Source: Flavobacterium sp. 90 (GTDB taxonomy: Bacteria; Bacteroidota; Bacteroidia; Flavobacteriales; Flavobacteriaceae). From it: 64,000 nucleotides of DNA. Positions 34,605-43,680 of the stretch are shown here, one piece after another. The notes beneath the pieces were generated by a model. It was not told the DNA's origin. It saw only the letters and a program-made list of their open reading frames with translations, and did not search any database. Positions within the stretch are counted from its first letter, which is position 1. Every line of letters begins with the position of its first letter. Both the position numbers and the translations under genes were made by a program. Where the stretch lies: contig NZ_SMGE01000001.1 in the NCBI RefSeq assembly GCF_004339525.1, positions 1,550,001 to 1,614,000 of the forward strand, read 5' to 3'.

Positions 34605-35186
34605 TTATTCTTTATTTTTCAATGACGCCGTTATCTCGTTCATTTTTTTAACCTTGTCTTCAAAATCACCTTTTAAGGTTTTCCTGTATTCATTGAGATT
34701 TTCAACCATTTGATTGATATCTTCCGGTATTACTTCTTCAAAAAACTCCCGCAGTCTTTTGGCTGTTGTTGGTGATTTTCCGTTAGTTGAAATCGCAATT
34801 TTTACATTTCCTTTCGTTACAATTCCGCCTAAATAATAGTCACACAAATCTGGTGTATCTGCAATATTGCAAATCAAATAACGCTTTCGGGATAAATCGT
34901 ATACCTTTTTATTGACTTTTAAATCATCGGTACACGCAATAACCATATGACGTTTTTTGAGCATTTTCTTTTTAAACTTCGATTTAGTTAACGTAATCGA
35001 AGGATGTTTCTCTGCCAAAACCTTTATTTCTAAATGGAAATTCGGCGCTACAACCTCAACATTTGCATTAGGACTTGACTTTAGTAAAAAAGACAACTTT
35101 TCTAATCCTACATTTCCTCCTCCAACAATTAAAACATTCAGATTATGAAGTTTTAAGAATATTGGATATAATTCATTTTGTTCCAT
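34605..35186 (-). CDS. Precorrin-2 dehydrogenase/sirohydrochlorin ferrochelatase (MET8/CysG-N type)
   Basis: The 193-aa protein has an NAD-binding VGGGNVGLEK (21-30) and the CNIADTPDLCDYYLGG segment with the likely catalytic Asp110. IAISTNGKSPTTAKRLREFFEE follows, then the dimerisation helix. It equals the N-terminal domain of CysG or yeast Met8: oxidation of precorrin-2 with NAD+ and Fe2+ insertion to give siroheme. The methylase half is the separate cobA gene next upstream. The product is the cofactor of the sulfite reductase in the same operon. Confidence 0.9.
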   Translation of the reverse strand: MEQNELYPIFLKLHNLNVLIVGGGNVGLEKLSFLLKSSPNANVEVVAPNFHLEIKVLAEKHPSITLTKSKFKKKMLKKRHMVIACTDDLKVNKKVYDLSRKRYLICNIADTPDLCDYYLGGIVTKGNVKIAISTNGKSPTTAKRLREFFEEVIPEDINQMVENLNEYRKTLKGDFEDKVKKMNEITASLKNKE

Positions 35187-35267
35187 TTTAATTTAATTTC
35201 ATCCAAACAAAATTAGATGATTTTATTGAACATTAGGAAAATCTAATATTGCAATGTTTATCGTTTT

Positions 35268-35315
35268 CCCCGGGTTAAAACCCGACGCTACAATATAAAT
35301 CGTTCCTTCGGAACT
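35268..35315. repeat. Bipalindromic repeat abutting the cobA stop codon
   Basis: CCGGGTT/AACCCG, GCTACAATATAAATC, GTTCC-TTC-GGAAC. The element runs right up to the last codon of cobA, so the gene's 3' end has probably been bounded by the insertion. Confidence 0.65.
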
Positions 35316-36089
35316 TTATCTAGTGATTTCTTTTGATAGAAATTCTTCGTAAAATCCTTTTAATTTATTGCTTTCGCGAACAACGTTTCCCAAAACAATA
35401 ATTGCCGGCGAACTTAATTGTTGCTCTTTTACAATTTCTAAAATCGAATCTACCGTTCCAACTCCTACTTTTTCTTCAGAAGTTGTTCCGTTTTGAATAA
35501 TTGCAACAGGCAAATTTCCTTTTTCTTCTTTTTGAAACAAATCAATAATTTGTGGTAATTTGTGCATTCCCATCAAAATAACAACTGTCGCAGATGATTG
35601 TGCTGCCAAAGCTACATCTGAAGATAATTTTCTATCAGAAGTTGTTCCCGTAATCGCCCAAAAACTTTCTGAAACGCCTCTTTTTGTAATCGAAATTCCC
35701 TGACTTGCAGGAACAGCAACTACCGACGAGATTCCGGGAATTACAATCGTTTCAATTCCGAAACTTTCAACAAATTCTATTTCTTCACTTCCACGCCCAA
35801 AAATAAAAGGATCTCCGCCTTTTAAACGCACTACATTTCCATACGTTAATGCATTATCTACAATTAACTGATTGATTTGATCTTGTGTATAAGCGTGATT
35901 TCCGATCTTTTTTCCAACAAAAATCTTGATGGCATTTTTAGATGCGTGCGCTAATATTTCGTCATTGGCCAATGCATCATACAAAACCACATTTGCTTCA
36001 GCTAGTGCTTTTACACCTTTGAGCGTAAGCAAATCCGGATCGCCTGGACCTGCGCCAACTAAAGTTACTTTTGGTTTGATATTAAGCAT
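35316..36089 (-). CDS. cobA: Uroporphyrinogen-III C-methyltransferase
   Basis: The 257-aa tetrapyrrole methylase shows the family signatures VGAGPGDPDLLTLKG (about 11-25), VVLYDALAN, VVRLKGGDPFIFGRGSEE (SAM binding), IPGISSVVAVPASQGI and the C-terminal VVILMGMHKLPQI. It adds two methyl groups from SAM to uroporphyrinogen III to make precorrin-2, the substrate of the MET8-like enzyme downstream. Its start overlaps the sulfite reductase stop by 8 bp, showing translational coupling of cofactor and enzyme. Confidence 0.93.
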   Translation of the reverse strand: MLNIKPKVTLVGAGPGDPDLLTLKGVKALAEANVVLYDALANDEILAHASKNAIKIFVGKKIGNHAYTQDQINQLIVDNALTYGNVVRLKGGDPFIFGRGSEEIEFVESFGIETIVIPGISSVVAVPASQGISITKRGVSESFWAITGTTSDRKLSSDVALAAQSSATVVILMGMHKLPQIIDLFQKEEKGNLPVAIIQNGTTSEEKVGVGTVDSILEIVKEQQLSSPAIIVLGNVVRESNKLKGFYEEFLSKEITR

Positions 36090-38172
36090 TTGCTAATTCT
36101 TGAGCTCTGTATTTTTCTATAGTATCAAAAAATGAAATTCCTTGTTGAATGTATACTTTTGCAAACGCTTCTGAAGGTTCATTTTGATTGATTTGATATA
36201 CTAATTCTCTAAATGTTGTTGCCAATTCTATTTTAGAACTTGTTACAAAAACAGTATCAAATAAGTCTACAATTCCAGCGTGATTGTTTGTTTTTTCGTT
36301 TTCTGCAAGCAATAATGCTTTTGCTCCATTTACAAATCCGGCATAAGCATGGTAAATTGCATCTGACCATTTTCCTTCGTCAAAAGATTCTTGCGCAAAC
36401 GTTAATTTGTCTTTTGCTTCTAATAATAAAGTAGCTACTAAATCGATCACAACTCCGGCACATTCTCCAACTCCAACTGCTTTTACATAGTTATCTGCGT
36501 TACCCCAGTCTACGAAATCAGCTTCGGTTAAATTGGTTACATCTGCAAAAGGTTTTAAAATTTCATAGAAATATTTCTCTCCTTTCAGATCGTAATAGTT
36601 TAGGAATTTCTCTCCGTTTGCATTTGTATCAAAATCATTTAAGATTGTACGCAAAGCATCTGGTCCTCTACGGCTTGGAATTTTGATTACTTTATCAGCA
36701 AAACGTCCTGATCCATTTCCTAATCTTCCTCCGCCTAATAAAACTTGTAAAGCCGGAGCTACTAATTTTCCTGAATTGATTGACATTCCCTGGAAACCAA
36801 TTGCCGACATATTGTGTTGTCCGCAAGCATTCATACAACCCGAAATTTTAATCTCAATTTCCTGATTGTTTAAGTATTGCGGATATTCTGCATTCAGTAC
36901 TTTTTCCAGTTCTTCTGCAATACCGGTACTACTTGCAATCCCCAAATTACAAGTATCTGTACCCGGACATGCCGTAATATCTGCAGTAGAATTATAACCT
37001 AAATCAACAAAATTCAATTTGGCTAATTCCTGATAAAAGAATGGCAAATTAGCTTCTTTTACGTGACGTATTACAATATTTTGACGCAATGAGAAACGTA
37101 GTTCATTTGCTGCGTAATTTTTAATTAAATCGGCTAATAATCTGGCTTTATCAGTATAAAAATCTCCTAATAAAACTTTGATTCCAATAGCGTAATAACC
37201 TTCTTGTTTCTGTGCAATTACATTCGATTTTTTCCAGGCTTCATACGCTTTTGTATCTTCGATTGTAACTTGTGGTACTTGTAATAATGGTTCCGGAATT
37301 GGACCATCAAAAGCAGTGGTATCTATTTCGTAAGTTTCGAAAGCGATTGCTTTTTTCTCTTTTTCAACCAAATCAAGGAAAACATCTCTTCCCATTTCTT
37401 TGATTAAGAATTTCATACGCGCTTTCATTCTTTTTGCACGTTCACCATATCTGTCAAAAATACGGATGATTCCTTCTGCTGTTGGAATGATTTCGTTAAC
37501 CGGAACAAATTCCGAAAGTAATTCTGCATGTGCCGGCTGAGATCCTAAACCTCCACCAAACATAATTTTAAAGCCTTTTTCGCCATTTACAATTTTCGGA
37601 ATAAATCCTAAATCGTGTAAATAACTTAAAGCTGTATCTTCGTCTGAAGAAGAGAACGAAATTTTGAATTTACGCCCCATTTCCTGACAAATTGGGTTTC
37701 TTAACAGATATTGAAAAAGTCCGTGTGCATAAGGCGAAACATCGAAAGGTTCGTTTACATCGACACCAGCCAATTCACTTCCGGTAATATTTCTAACAGT
37801 ATTTCCGCACGCTTCACGCAATGTAATATCGTCTTTAGCCAAATTTGCCCAAAGTTCCGGAGTTCTGTCTAAACTTACGTAGTGAATCTGGATATCCTGA
37901 CGCGTTGTAATGTGCAAACGTCCTGTAGAATATTCATCAGAAACTTTAGTAATACGTACCAATTGCTCGCTCGTAACTTTCCCGTAAGGCAATTTAATAC
38001 GAATCATTTGAACGCCTTCCTGACGTTGGCCGTAAATTCCGCGCGCTAAACGAAGACTACGAAAACGCTCATCATCAATTTTCCCTCCACGGAATAAATG
38101 AATCTTTTTTTCTAAATCGATGATCTCTTTCTGAACAATCGGATTTTCTATTTCTGTTCTAAAACTTTCCAT
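36082..38172 (-). CDS. Ferredoxin-type sulfite (nitrite) reductase with C-terminal HEPN-like domain
   Basis: The 696-aa protein has the two ferredoxin-like repeats and siroheme/[4Fe-4S] ligands of the nitrite/sulfite reductase family: Cys402 and Cys408 (ACPGTDTCNLG) and Cys446 and Cys450 (SGCMNACGQHN). STGRLHITTRQDIQIH and NELRFSLRQNIVIRHV are the siroheme-binding strands. Beyond residue 570 comes an extra all-helical domain (LEAKDKLTFAQESFDEGKWSD, then AIYHAYAGFVNGAKALLL) of HEPN type, not present in classical enzymes. Context (cysD, cysN, APS reductase, siroheme genes) makes sulfite to sulfide the likely reaction, with ferredoxin as donor. Confidence 0.93.
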   Translation of the reverse strand: MESFRTEIENPIVQKEIIDLEKKIHLFRGGKIDDERFRSLRLARGIYGQRQEGVQMIRIKLPYGKVTSEQLVRITKVSDEYSTGRLHITTRQDIQIHYVSLDRTPELWANLAKDDITLREACGNTVRNITGSELAGVDVNEPFDVSPYAHGLFQYLLRNPICQEMGRKFKISFSSSDEDTALSYLHDLGFIPKIVNGEKGFKIMFGGGLGSQPAHAELLSEFVPVNEIIPTAEGIIRIFDRYGERAKRMKARMKFLIKEMGRDVFLDLVEKEKKAIAFETYEIDTTAFDGPIPEPLLQVPQVTIEDTKAYEAWKKSNVIAQKQEGYYAIGIKVLLGDFYTDKARLLADLIKNYAANELRFSLRQNIVIRHVKEANLPFFYQELAKLNFVDLGYNSTADITACPGTDTCNLGIASSTGIAEELEKVLNAEYPQYLNNQEIEIKISGCMNACGQHNMSAIGFQGMSINSGKLVAPALQVLLGGGRLGNGSGRFADKVIKIPSRRGPDALRTILNDFDTNANGEKFLNYYDLKGEKYFYEILKPFADVTNLTEADFVDWGNADNYVKAVGVGECAGVVIDLVATLLLEAKDKLTFAQESFDEGKWSDAIYHAYAGFVNGAKALLLAENEKTNNHAGIVDLFDTVFVTSSKIELATTFRELVYQINQNEPSEAFAKVYIQQGISFFDTIEKYRAQELANA

Positions 38173-38175
38173 TTC

Positions 38176-38254
38176 TTTTTAGTTGTTGGTTGTCTGTTGT
38201 TGGTTGTTGGTTTGCTGGCAGAATAACTATCAACTAAAAACCATCAACTAGCAA
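38176..38254. repeat. Reduplicated 'GTTGTTGGTTG' word array
   Basis: GTTGTTGGTTGTCTGTTG followed by more such words, then inverted words (CAACTAAAAACCATCAACTA). It forms an imperfect hairpin between cysN and the sulfite reductase gene. Confidence 0.5.
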
Positions 38255-39499
38255 CTAGCGAATGAATCCTACTCCTGCTGTTGTATTTGTTGCTGTATCA
38301 ATTAAGATAAAAGCACCATTTGATTTATTATCGTTGTAGGCATCAAAATATAAAGGCTTACTTAGTTTGATACTTACTTCACCAATTTCGTTTATGGCTA
38401 ATTGTGACGCTTCTTTTGTTCCTGAGTAGTCAGTTGAGATTGTATTTTTGATACTTTCTACTTTTGCTAAAACCGAATTTGTATTGTGCTGAACGATATA
38501 TTTTGTACCTGCAACTAGTTTTTTACTGTCCATCCAGCAAACTGTTGTAGTGATTTCTTTTTCAATTTTTGGAAGTTCTGATGATTTTACAATCATATCT
38601 CCTCTTGTAACATTGATATCATTTTCTAATTCGATTGTAATCGAAGATCCTGCAGCGGCTTCATCAAATTGTTTATCGAAAAAATGAATTTTTGAAACTT
38701 TTGATTCTGTTAAAGAAGGAAGAACCGTAACGGCATCTCCAACTTTAATAGAATTTCCGTATAATTTTCCCGCATATCCTCTAAAATCATGATATTCTTC
38801 TGTTTTAGGACGAATAACGGTTTGAACCGGAAAACGTGCTTTTCCTGTTTCAAAAACATCATGAGAATGTAATCCTTCTAAATGTTCTAAAACGGTTTGA
38901 CCATCATACCAAGGCATATCTTTTGATTGATCTACTACGTTTCCTCCATTAATTGCACTCAACGGAATGTAACTTACGTTTTGCTCTTTGAAAGTACTTT
39001 TAGCGTTTAATGCCTGAAAATCGGCTTTGATTTTATTGAAAACTTCTTCAGAATAATCTACTAAGTCCATTTTGTTAATCGCAACAATTACCTCTTTCAC
39101 TCTCAATAAATTATTGATAAAAAAGTGACGGTATGTTTGCTCAATAACTCCTTTTCTGGCATCAATTAAAATAATAGAAACCTGAGAAGTCGAAGCTCCT
39201 GTAACCATGTTTCTGGTATATTCTACGTGACCCGGAGTATCGGCAATAATGTAACTTTTCTTTGCTGTCGAAAAATAAATGTGCGCAACATCAATCGTGA
39301 TTCCTTGTTCTCTTTCGGCAACCAAACCATCTGTTGCTAATGAGAAATCCAGATAATCATATCCTTTTTGTTTACTGCTTTTCTCGATTGCTTCTATCTT
39401 ATCAGTAGTCAATGATTTTGTATCGTACAATAATCTCCCAATCAAAGTGCTTTTTCCGTCATCTACACTCCCTGCTGTTGCTATTTTTAAAACTTCCAT
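38255..39499 (-). CDS. cysN: Sulfate adenylyltransferase subunit 1 (GTPase)
   Basis: The 414-aa EF-Tu-like GTPase has P-loop GSVDDGKS (10-17), the switch region EREQGITIDVAH, G3 DTPGH (87-91) and G4 NKMD (142-145), followed by two beta-barrel domains. It is CysN: GTP hydrolysis drives adenylation of sulfate by CysD to give APS. It has no fused APS kinase (CysC) domain, which is common in other bacteria. Together with the APS-type reductase in the operon this points to direct APS reduction. It lies 147 bp downstream of cysD. Confidence 0.95.
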   Translation of the reverse strand: MEVLKIATAGSVDDGKSTLIGRLLYDTKSLTTDKIEAIEKSSKQKGYDYLDFSLATDGLVAEREQGITIDVAHIYFSTAKKSYIIADTPGHVEYTRNMVTGASTSQVSIILIDARKGVIEQTYRHFFINNLLRVKEVIVAINKMDLVDYSEEVFNKIKADFQALNAKSTFKEQNVSYIPLSAINGGNVVDQSKDMPWYDGQTVLEHLEGLHSHDVFETGKARFPVQTVIRPKTEEYHDFRGYAGKLYGNSIKVGDAVTVLPSLTESKVSKIHFFDKQFDEAAAGSSITIELENDINVTRGDMIVKSSELPKIEKEITTTVCWMDSKKLVAGTKYIVQHNTNSVLAKVESIKNTISTDYSGTKEASQLAINEIGEVSIKLSKPLYFDAYNDNKSNGAFILIDTATNTTAGVGFIR

Positions 39500-39646
39500 T
39501 CTTGTAATTTTGTTTCAGGTTTAAATTTTTTGTTTCAGGTTTCAAGTTGTTGAAACGCTTTCACAAATTTTAAATCTGTATGTTTTTTTTGAATTTTACT
39601 TTCCAGTATTTTTAATTAATAATTTATAATTCACAATTAATAATTA

Positions 39647-40552
39647 TTAAAAATACCCTTGTTGTTTTCTCTTTTCCATTGCAGCTTCAGAACGTTTGTC
39701 GTCGATTCTGGCTCCTCTTTCAGAAATTGTTGATTCTCTGATTTCGCCTACAACTTCTTCGATTGTTGCTGCGTAAGATTCAACTGCGGCTGTACAACTC
39801 ATATCTCCAACGGTTCTAAAACGAACAATTCTTTCTTCGATTTGTTCGTCTTCTTCCTGATACACAAAAGGAGAATGTGACCAGATTAAACCGTCTCTCA
39901 AAAAAACTTTTCTTTTATGTGAAAAATAGATCGATGGAATCTCAATATGTTCTTTTTCGATATAACTCCAAACATCTAATTCTGTCCAGTTTGAAATTGG
40001 GAAAACACGAACGTTTTGTCCATTTTCGATTTTTCCATTCAAAATATCAAATAACTCAGGTCTTTGATTTTTTTCATCCCATTGACCAAAATCATCACGC
40101 ACTGAAAAAATACGTTCCTTTGCTCTTGCTTTTTCTTCGTCACGACGTGCTCCACCAATACAAGCATCAAACTTAAATTCTTCGATTGCATCTAAAAGTG
40201 TGATTGTCTGTAAGCTGTTTCTACTAGAATATTTTCCGGTTTCTTCAACTACTTTTCCTTCATCAATAGCATCCTGAACATTGCGAACGATTAATTCTAA
40301 TCCTAATTCTTCTACCAATTTGTCTCTAAAAGCAATTGTTTCAGGGAAATTGTGTCCTGTATCAACGTGCAATAGAGGAAACGGAATCTTTGCCGGAAAA
40401 AATGCTTTCTGTGCCAAACGCACTAATGTTATAGAATCTTTTCCTCCAGAAAAAAGTAAAACAGGCTTGTCAAATTGTGAAATTACTTCTCTGAAAATGT
40501 ATATCGCTTCACTCTCTAAAGCGTTTGTTTTTAATACTGAACTTGAACTCAT
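39647..40552 (-). CDS. cysD: Sulfate adenylyltransferase subunit 2
   Basis: The 301-aa PP-loop ATP pyrophosphatase has SGGKDS (35-40), PLLHVDTGHNFPE, GGARRDEEKARAKER, FPISNWTELDVW and the C-terminal RFRTVGDMSCTAAVES plus ERGARIDDKRSEAAMEKRKQ, all diagnostic of CysD. It joins sulfate to ATP to form APS with CysN. A 367-bp stretch made largely of repeats separates it from the APS reductase gene upstream; no terminator is evident there. Confidence 0.95.
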   Translation of the reverse strand: MSSSSVLKTNALESEAIYIFREVISQFDKPVLLFSGGKDSITLVRLAQKAFFPAKIPFPLLHVDTGHNFPETIAFRDKLVEELGLELIVRNVQDAIDEGKVVEETGKYSSRNSLQTITLLDAIEEFKFDACIGGARRDEEKARAKERIFSVRDDFGQWDEKNQRPELFDILNGKIENGQNVRVFPISNWTELDVWSYIEKEHIEIPSIYFSHKRKVFLRDGLIWSHSPFVYQEEDEQIEERIVRFRTVGDMSCTAAVESYAATIEEVVGEIRESTISERGARIDDKRSEAAMEKRKQQGYF

Positions 40553-40657
40553 TTGATATTTTGTTTAATGCTTGACAGTTTTTCTAATTTTAGATTGTTG
40601 TGAGTTTAATCTAAAACCTATAAAGCTATCGTTATTCTGTGTTTTTTGTTTTTGTTT

Positions 40658-40840
40658 TTTCAACGAAATAAAATCCCGTTACTTCAAGGCGTTCCCTTCA
40701 TCAATCTTCCCCGGATTAAAATCCGGCGCTACAATATAAATCTTCCTTCATTGATTGGGTTGAAATATCACATTGCAATCCTCAACCTCCCCCGGATTAA
40801 AATCCGGCGCTACAATATAAATCGTTCCTTCGGAACTTTA
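40658..40840. repeat. Cluster of three bipalindromic repeats between cysD and cysH
   Basis: A degenerate unit (AACGAAATAAAATCCCGTT, GGCGTTCCC) is followed by two units with identical first halves (CCCCGGATTAAAATCCGG, GCGCTACAATATAAATC) at about 40701 and 40788. Only the last has the full GTTCC-TTC-GGAAC. The rest of the gap (40553-40657, 40841-40919) is AT-rich with no gene. Confidence 0.65.
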
Positions 40841-40919
40841 ATCTATTGCCTTAAATCTATATTCTTTATTCTATTCTCTTGTATCTTGCCTTTAGCTTCT
40901 TGCCTCTAAAAATCTAGAC

Positions 40920-41630
40920 CTACTCTTTCTTAGCGCTATGCAAACCACACTCTTTATGGCTCGATTCCCACCACCATCTTCCGGCTCTGATATCTTCGCC
41001 AGGAAAAATTGCTCTTGTACAAGGCGCGCATCCAATACTTACGAAACCTTGTTTGTGCAAAGCATTTTGAGGAACATTATTTTCTGATAAATACGTTTCT
41101 ACTTCTTCTAAAGTCCACTTTAATAAAGGATTGAACTTTATGATTTCGAAACCTCCATCGTATTCAAACAATTGTAAGTCGTTTCTATTCTCAGATTGTT
41201 CAGCTCTTAAACCTGTAATCCAAACCGAATTTCCTGCCAAAGCTTTTCTCAACGGAACCACTTTTCGAATAAAACAACATTCTTTTCTATTTTCAACCGA
41301 ATCATAAAAGCTGTTTGGACCTTTATGTTTCAGTAAATTTTCGACTGCAGTTGCTTCCGGAAAATAAACCTCGATTGGCTTTTTATACTTTTTTAATGTT
41401 TTATGAAAAACATCGTACGTTTCCTGAAACAATCTTCCGGTATCTAATGTAAAAATCGTGATATCCTGATTACTTTTTGCGATAAAATCTGTAATCACCT
41501 GATCTTCCTGTCCAAAAGAAGTCGAAAAGATTACTTTGCCAGGAAATTCACTTGCTAAAAAAGCTAATGTTTCTTCCAGTGAAAAATCTTTTGTTTCATC
41601 TAATAATGATTGTATAATCGTCGCACTCAT
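40920..41630 (-). CDS. cysH: Assimilatory adenylyl-sulfate (APS) reductase, [4Fe-4S] type
   Basis: The 236-aa PAPS/APS reductase-family enzyme has an FSTSFGQEDQ P-loop-like start and FTLDTGRLFQETYD. The cysteine pair 118-119 (KECCFIRKVVPL) and Cys201/Cys204 (GCAPCTRAI) together form the CC...CxxC cluster motif of APS-using enzymes. The catalytic Cys228 lies in KECGLH near the C-terminus. The cluster motif, and no cysC in the window, favour APS rather than PAPS as substrate. It lies 27 bp after the TauE-like gene and upstream of cysDN. Confidence 0.9.
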   Translation of the reverse strand: MSATIIQSLLDETKDFSLEETLAFLASEFPGKVIFSTSFGQEDQVITDFIAKSNQDITIFTLDTGRLFQETYDVFHKTLKKYKKPIEVYFPEATAVENLLKHKGPNSFYDSVENRKECCFIRKVVPLRKALAGNSVWITGLRAEQSENRNDLQLFEYDGGFEIIKFNPLLKWTLEEVETYLSENNVPQNALHKQGFVSIGCAPCTRAIFPGEDIRAGRWWWESSHKECGLHSAKKE

Positions 41631-41657
41631 AATCTCTTCTTTCCTTTCTAAAAAATA

Positions 41658-42560
41658 TTACAATAATTTAGATAATGTTTTTAAACTCAATAATATAATT
41701 AAAATTCCAACCGCAACCATCATTGGTTTTCTTTTGATTTTGTTAACCAAATAAGCCGCTAAAGGTGCCGAAATTACGCCTCCTATAATCAACCCAAAAA
41801 TAACCTGCCATCCATGAATTCCTCCAAAAAGCATAAACGTGATTCCACTTGCAAATGAAATTGCAAACTCAGCTGCATTCACAGAACCTATTGTATATCT
41901 TGGATTTCTGCCTCTTCCTAATAATGTAGAAGTTACAATTGGTCCCCAGCCACCGCCACCAACCGAATCCATAAAACCTCCAAAAGTGGCTAAATATCCT
42001 AATTTTGTTGTTTTCTTTTTTACAACCGTTTTAGACAATGCTTTTTTGATAATAACAGCTGCCAAGATGATCATATAAACCGCAATAAATGGCTTAATAA
42101 TATCTCCGTTAATTACATCTGATAATAAATAAGCTCCTGTAATAGAACCTAAAACACCTGGAATTAATAAATGCTTTACCAGTTTTTTATTGATGTTCCC
42201 AAATTTATGATGCGAAAGCGCCGATGCTCCTGTTGTAAACATTTCAGAAACGTGAACTGCTGTACTGCTCACAACTGGCGGAACTCCATAAGCCAATAAA
42301 AATGACGTTGAAGTTGCTCCGTAACCCATTCCTAATGTTCCATCAACCAATTGAGCAAAAACTCCAATTCCAAAAAATACTAAGAACTCCTGATTGAAAC
42401 CTCCAACAAACCCACTCCATGAAAACTCATTGTAGTGATTAAAAATTAATGTAGATAATAAACCTACTAATAAAACAACTGGTATTACTACCCATAATTT
42501 CTCTTTTATAGAGACATCAGATCTAACATCATAATTATTTATTTTCAATTCTTTTTCCAT
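41658..42560 (-). CDS. TauE/SafE-family membrane transporter, first gene of sulfate operon
   Basis: From the ATG at 42560 the protein has 300 aa; an upstream in-frame ATG at 42587 is possible but overlaps the operator-like palindrome end. It has about eight membrane spans with the family's glycine-rich repeats (LVDGTLGMGYGATSTSFLLAYG, GGFMDSVGGGGWGPIVTSTLLG, NAAEFAISFASGITFM). TauE/SafE proteins move sulfite, sulfate or organosulfonates. As no CysPTWA, SulP or CysZ gene is in the window and this is the first gene of the sulfate operon, it may be the sulfate importer or a sulfite exporter. Confidence 0.85.
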   Translation of the reverse strand: MEKELKINNYDVRSDVSIKEKLWVVIPVVLLVGLLSTLIFNHYNEFSWSGFVGGFNQEFLVFFGIGVFAQLVDGTLGMGYGATSTSFLLAYGVPPVVSSTAVHVSEMFTTGASALSHHKFGNINKKLVKHLLIPGVLGSITGAYLLSDVINGDIIKPFIAVYMIILAAVIIKKALSKTVVKKKTTKLGYLATFGGFMDSVGGGGWGPIVTSTLLGRGRNPRYTIGSVNAAEFAISFASGITFMLFGGIHGWQVIFGLIIGGVISAPLAAYLVNKIKRKPMMVAVGILIILLSLKTLSKLL

Positions 42561-42588
42561 ACTCTCATGGTTGGTTTTGGCTTGCAAA

Positions 42589-42616
42589 ATCTATTACCCT
42601 ATCGGGTTAATAGATT
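42589..42616 (-). promoter_or_regulatory. 28-bp operator-like palindrome at the sulfate operon start
   Basis: Arms AATCTATTACCC and GGGTTAATAGATT face each other around TATC. The palindrome begins a few bases after the -7 box of the sulfate operon promoter, so it covers the transcription start, where a repressor would bind. The Rrf2-type regulator encoded at 43744-44154 is the obvious candidate. Confidence 0.55.
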
Positions 42617-42622
42617 ACTATG

Positions 42623-42652
42623 CAAAATTAATACTTATTTCTAAATATCAAA
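42623..42652 (-). promoter_or_regulatory. Promoter of the sulfate assimilation operon
   Basis: TTTG (42649-42652), 18 bp, TAATTTTG (42623-42630) on the minus strand, a full match to the Bacteroidota consensus. The start codon is about 60 bp downstream. Confidence 0.65.
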
Positions 42653-42874
42653 GCATTATTTAATTTTTTTACAACTCTAATTTTCTACAGGTTAACCAAA
42701 GAGCAACTTTAAAAAATATAACAAATTAACCTTTTAAGTTACAAATCATATTAGACTGTATTACAACTAAATAAACTATAAATGATATACATTTGCAAAT
42801 ATAACATTTTAAAGTCTACCATATCCATAGGATAATTATAAAATTGTTATTATTTTTACCGCAAATATTTATTC

Positions 42875-43657
42875 ATGGATTTTCAAATAGGTCTTGTAAT
42901 TGCTGGTTTGGTTGTAGGTTTTGTAGTTGGGTTAACCGGCGTTGGAGGCGGCTCCTTAATGACTCCAATATTATTATACTTCGGAATCCCACCAACTACA
43001 GCCGTTGGCACTGATTTATTATATGCTGCTTTTACCAAAATGGGAGGCGTATTTGTACATCACAGAAAGGGAAATATTAATTGGAAAATTACAGGCTGGC
43101 TTACTTTAGGAAGTGTTCCGGCTGCATTACTGACTTTGTGGGTTTTAAATAGTATCAAAACAGATATTTCAACTATTAATGCTGTAATCAAATACAGTTT
43201 GGGCTGGGCATTACTTTTTACTTCAATCGCTATCTTATTCAAAAAGAAACTACTAAAATACTCTCAGAAACATGCGGGAGATAAATTTCATAGCGAAAGT
43301 CATACTCAAAATATGCTAACTATTGGAATTGGTATATTACTTGGAGCAACTGTAACATTAACATCAATTGGCGCAGGAGCTTTAGGAACAGTAACATTAT
43401 TCTTTTTATATCCGCTTTTACCAACGCCTCGTTTAGTAGGAACAGAGATTGCGCACGCAGTTCCTTTAACGCTTGTTGCCGGAATAGGTCACGCTTCTAT
43501 GGGAAATTTAGATCTAGTTTTACTCGGTCAATTGCTATTAGGATCGCTTCCAGGAATCTTTATAGGAAGTATGCTAAGCGGAAAAGTTCCGGATTTATTT
43601 CTTAGAAATGCTATTGCAGTAATGCTTTTCTTAGCCGGATATAAATTGATTTTCTAG
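42875..43657 (+). CDS. Second TauE/SafE-family membrane transporter
   Basis: The 260-aa protein has about eight membrane spans with two repeats of the family motif (VVGFVVGLTGVGGGSLMTPIL, then TSIGAGALGTVTLFFLYPLLPTPRLVGTEIAHAVPL). It is transcribed divergently from the sulfate operon, whose first gene encodes a distant member of the same family. A short palindrome (ATCC-ATA-GGAT, near 42824-42834) lies upstream. Together the two could form an importer/exporter pair for sulfate and sulfite; this is inference from context. Confidence 0.85.
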   Translation: MDFQIGLVIAGLVVGFVVGLTGVGGGSLMTPILLYFGIPPTTAVGTDLLYAAFTKMGGVFVHHRKGNINWKITGWLTLGSVPAALLTLWVLNSIKTDISTINAVIKYSLGWALLFTSIAILFKKKLLKYSQKHAGDKFHSESHTQNMLTIGIGILLGATVTLTSIGAGALGTVTLFFLYPLLPTPRLVGTEIAHAVPLTLVAGIGHASMGNLDLVLLGQLLLGSLPGIFIGSMLSGKVPDLFLRNAIAVMLFLAGYKLIF

Positions 43658-43680
43658 AAAAAGCATAATTAATCATAAAA

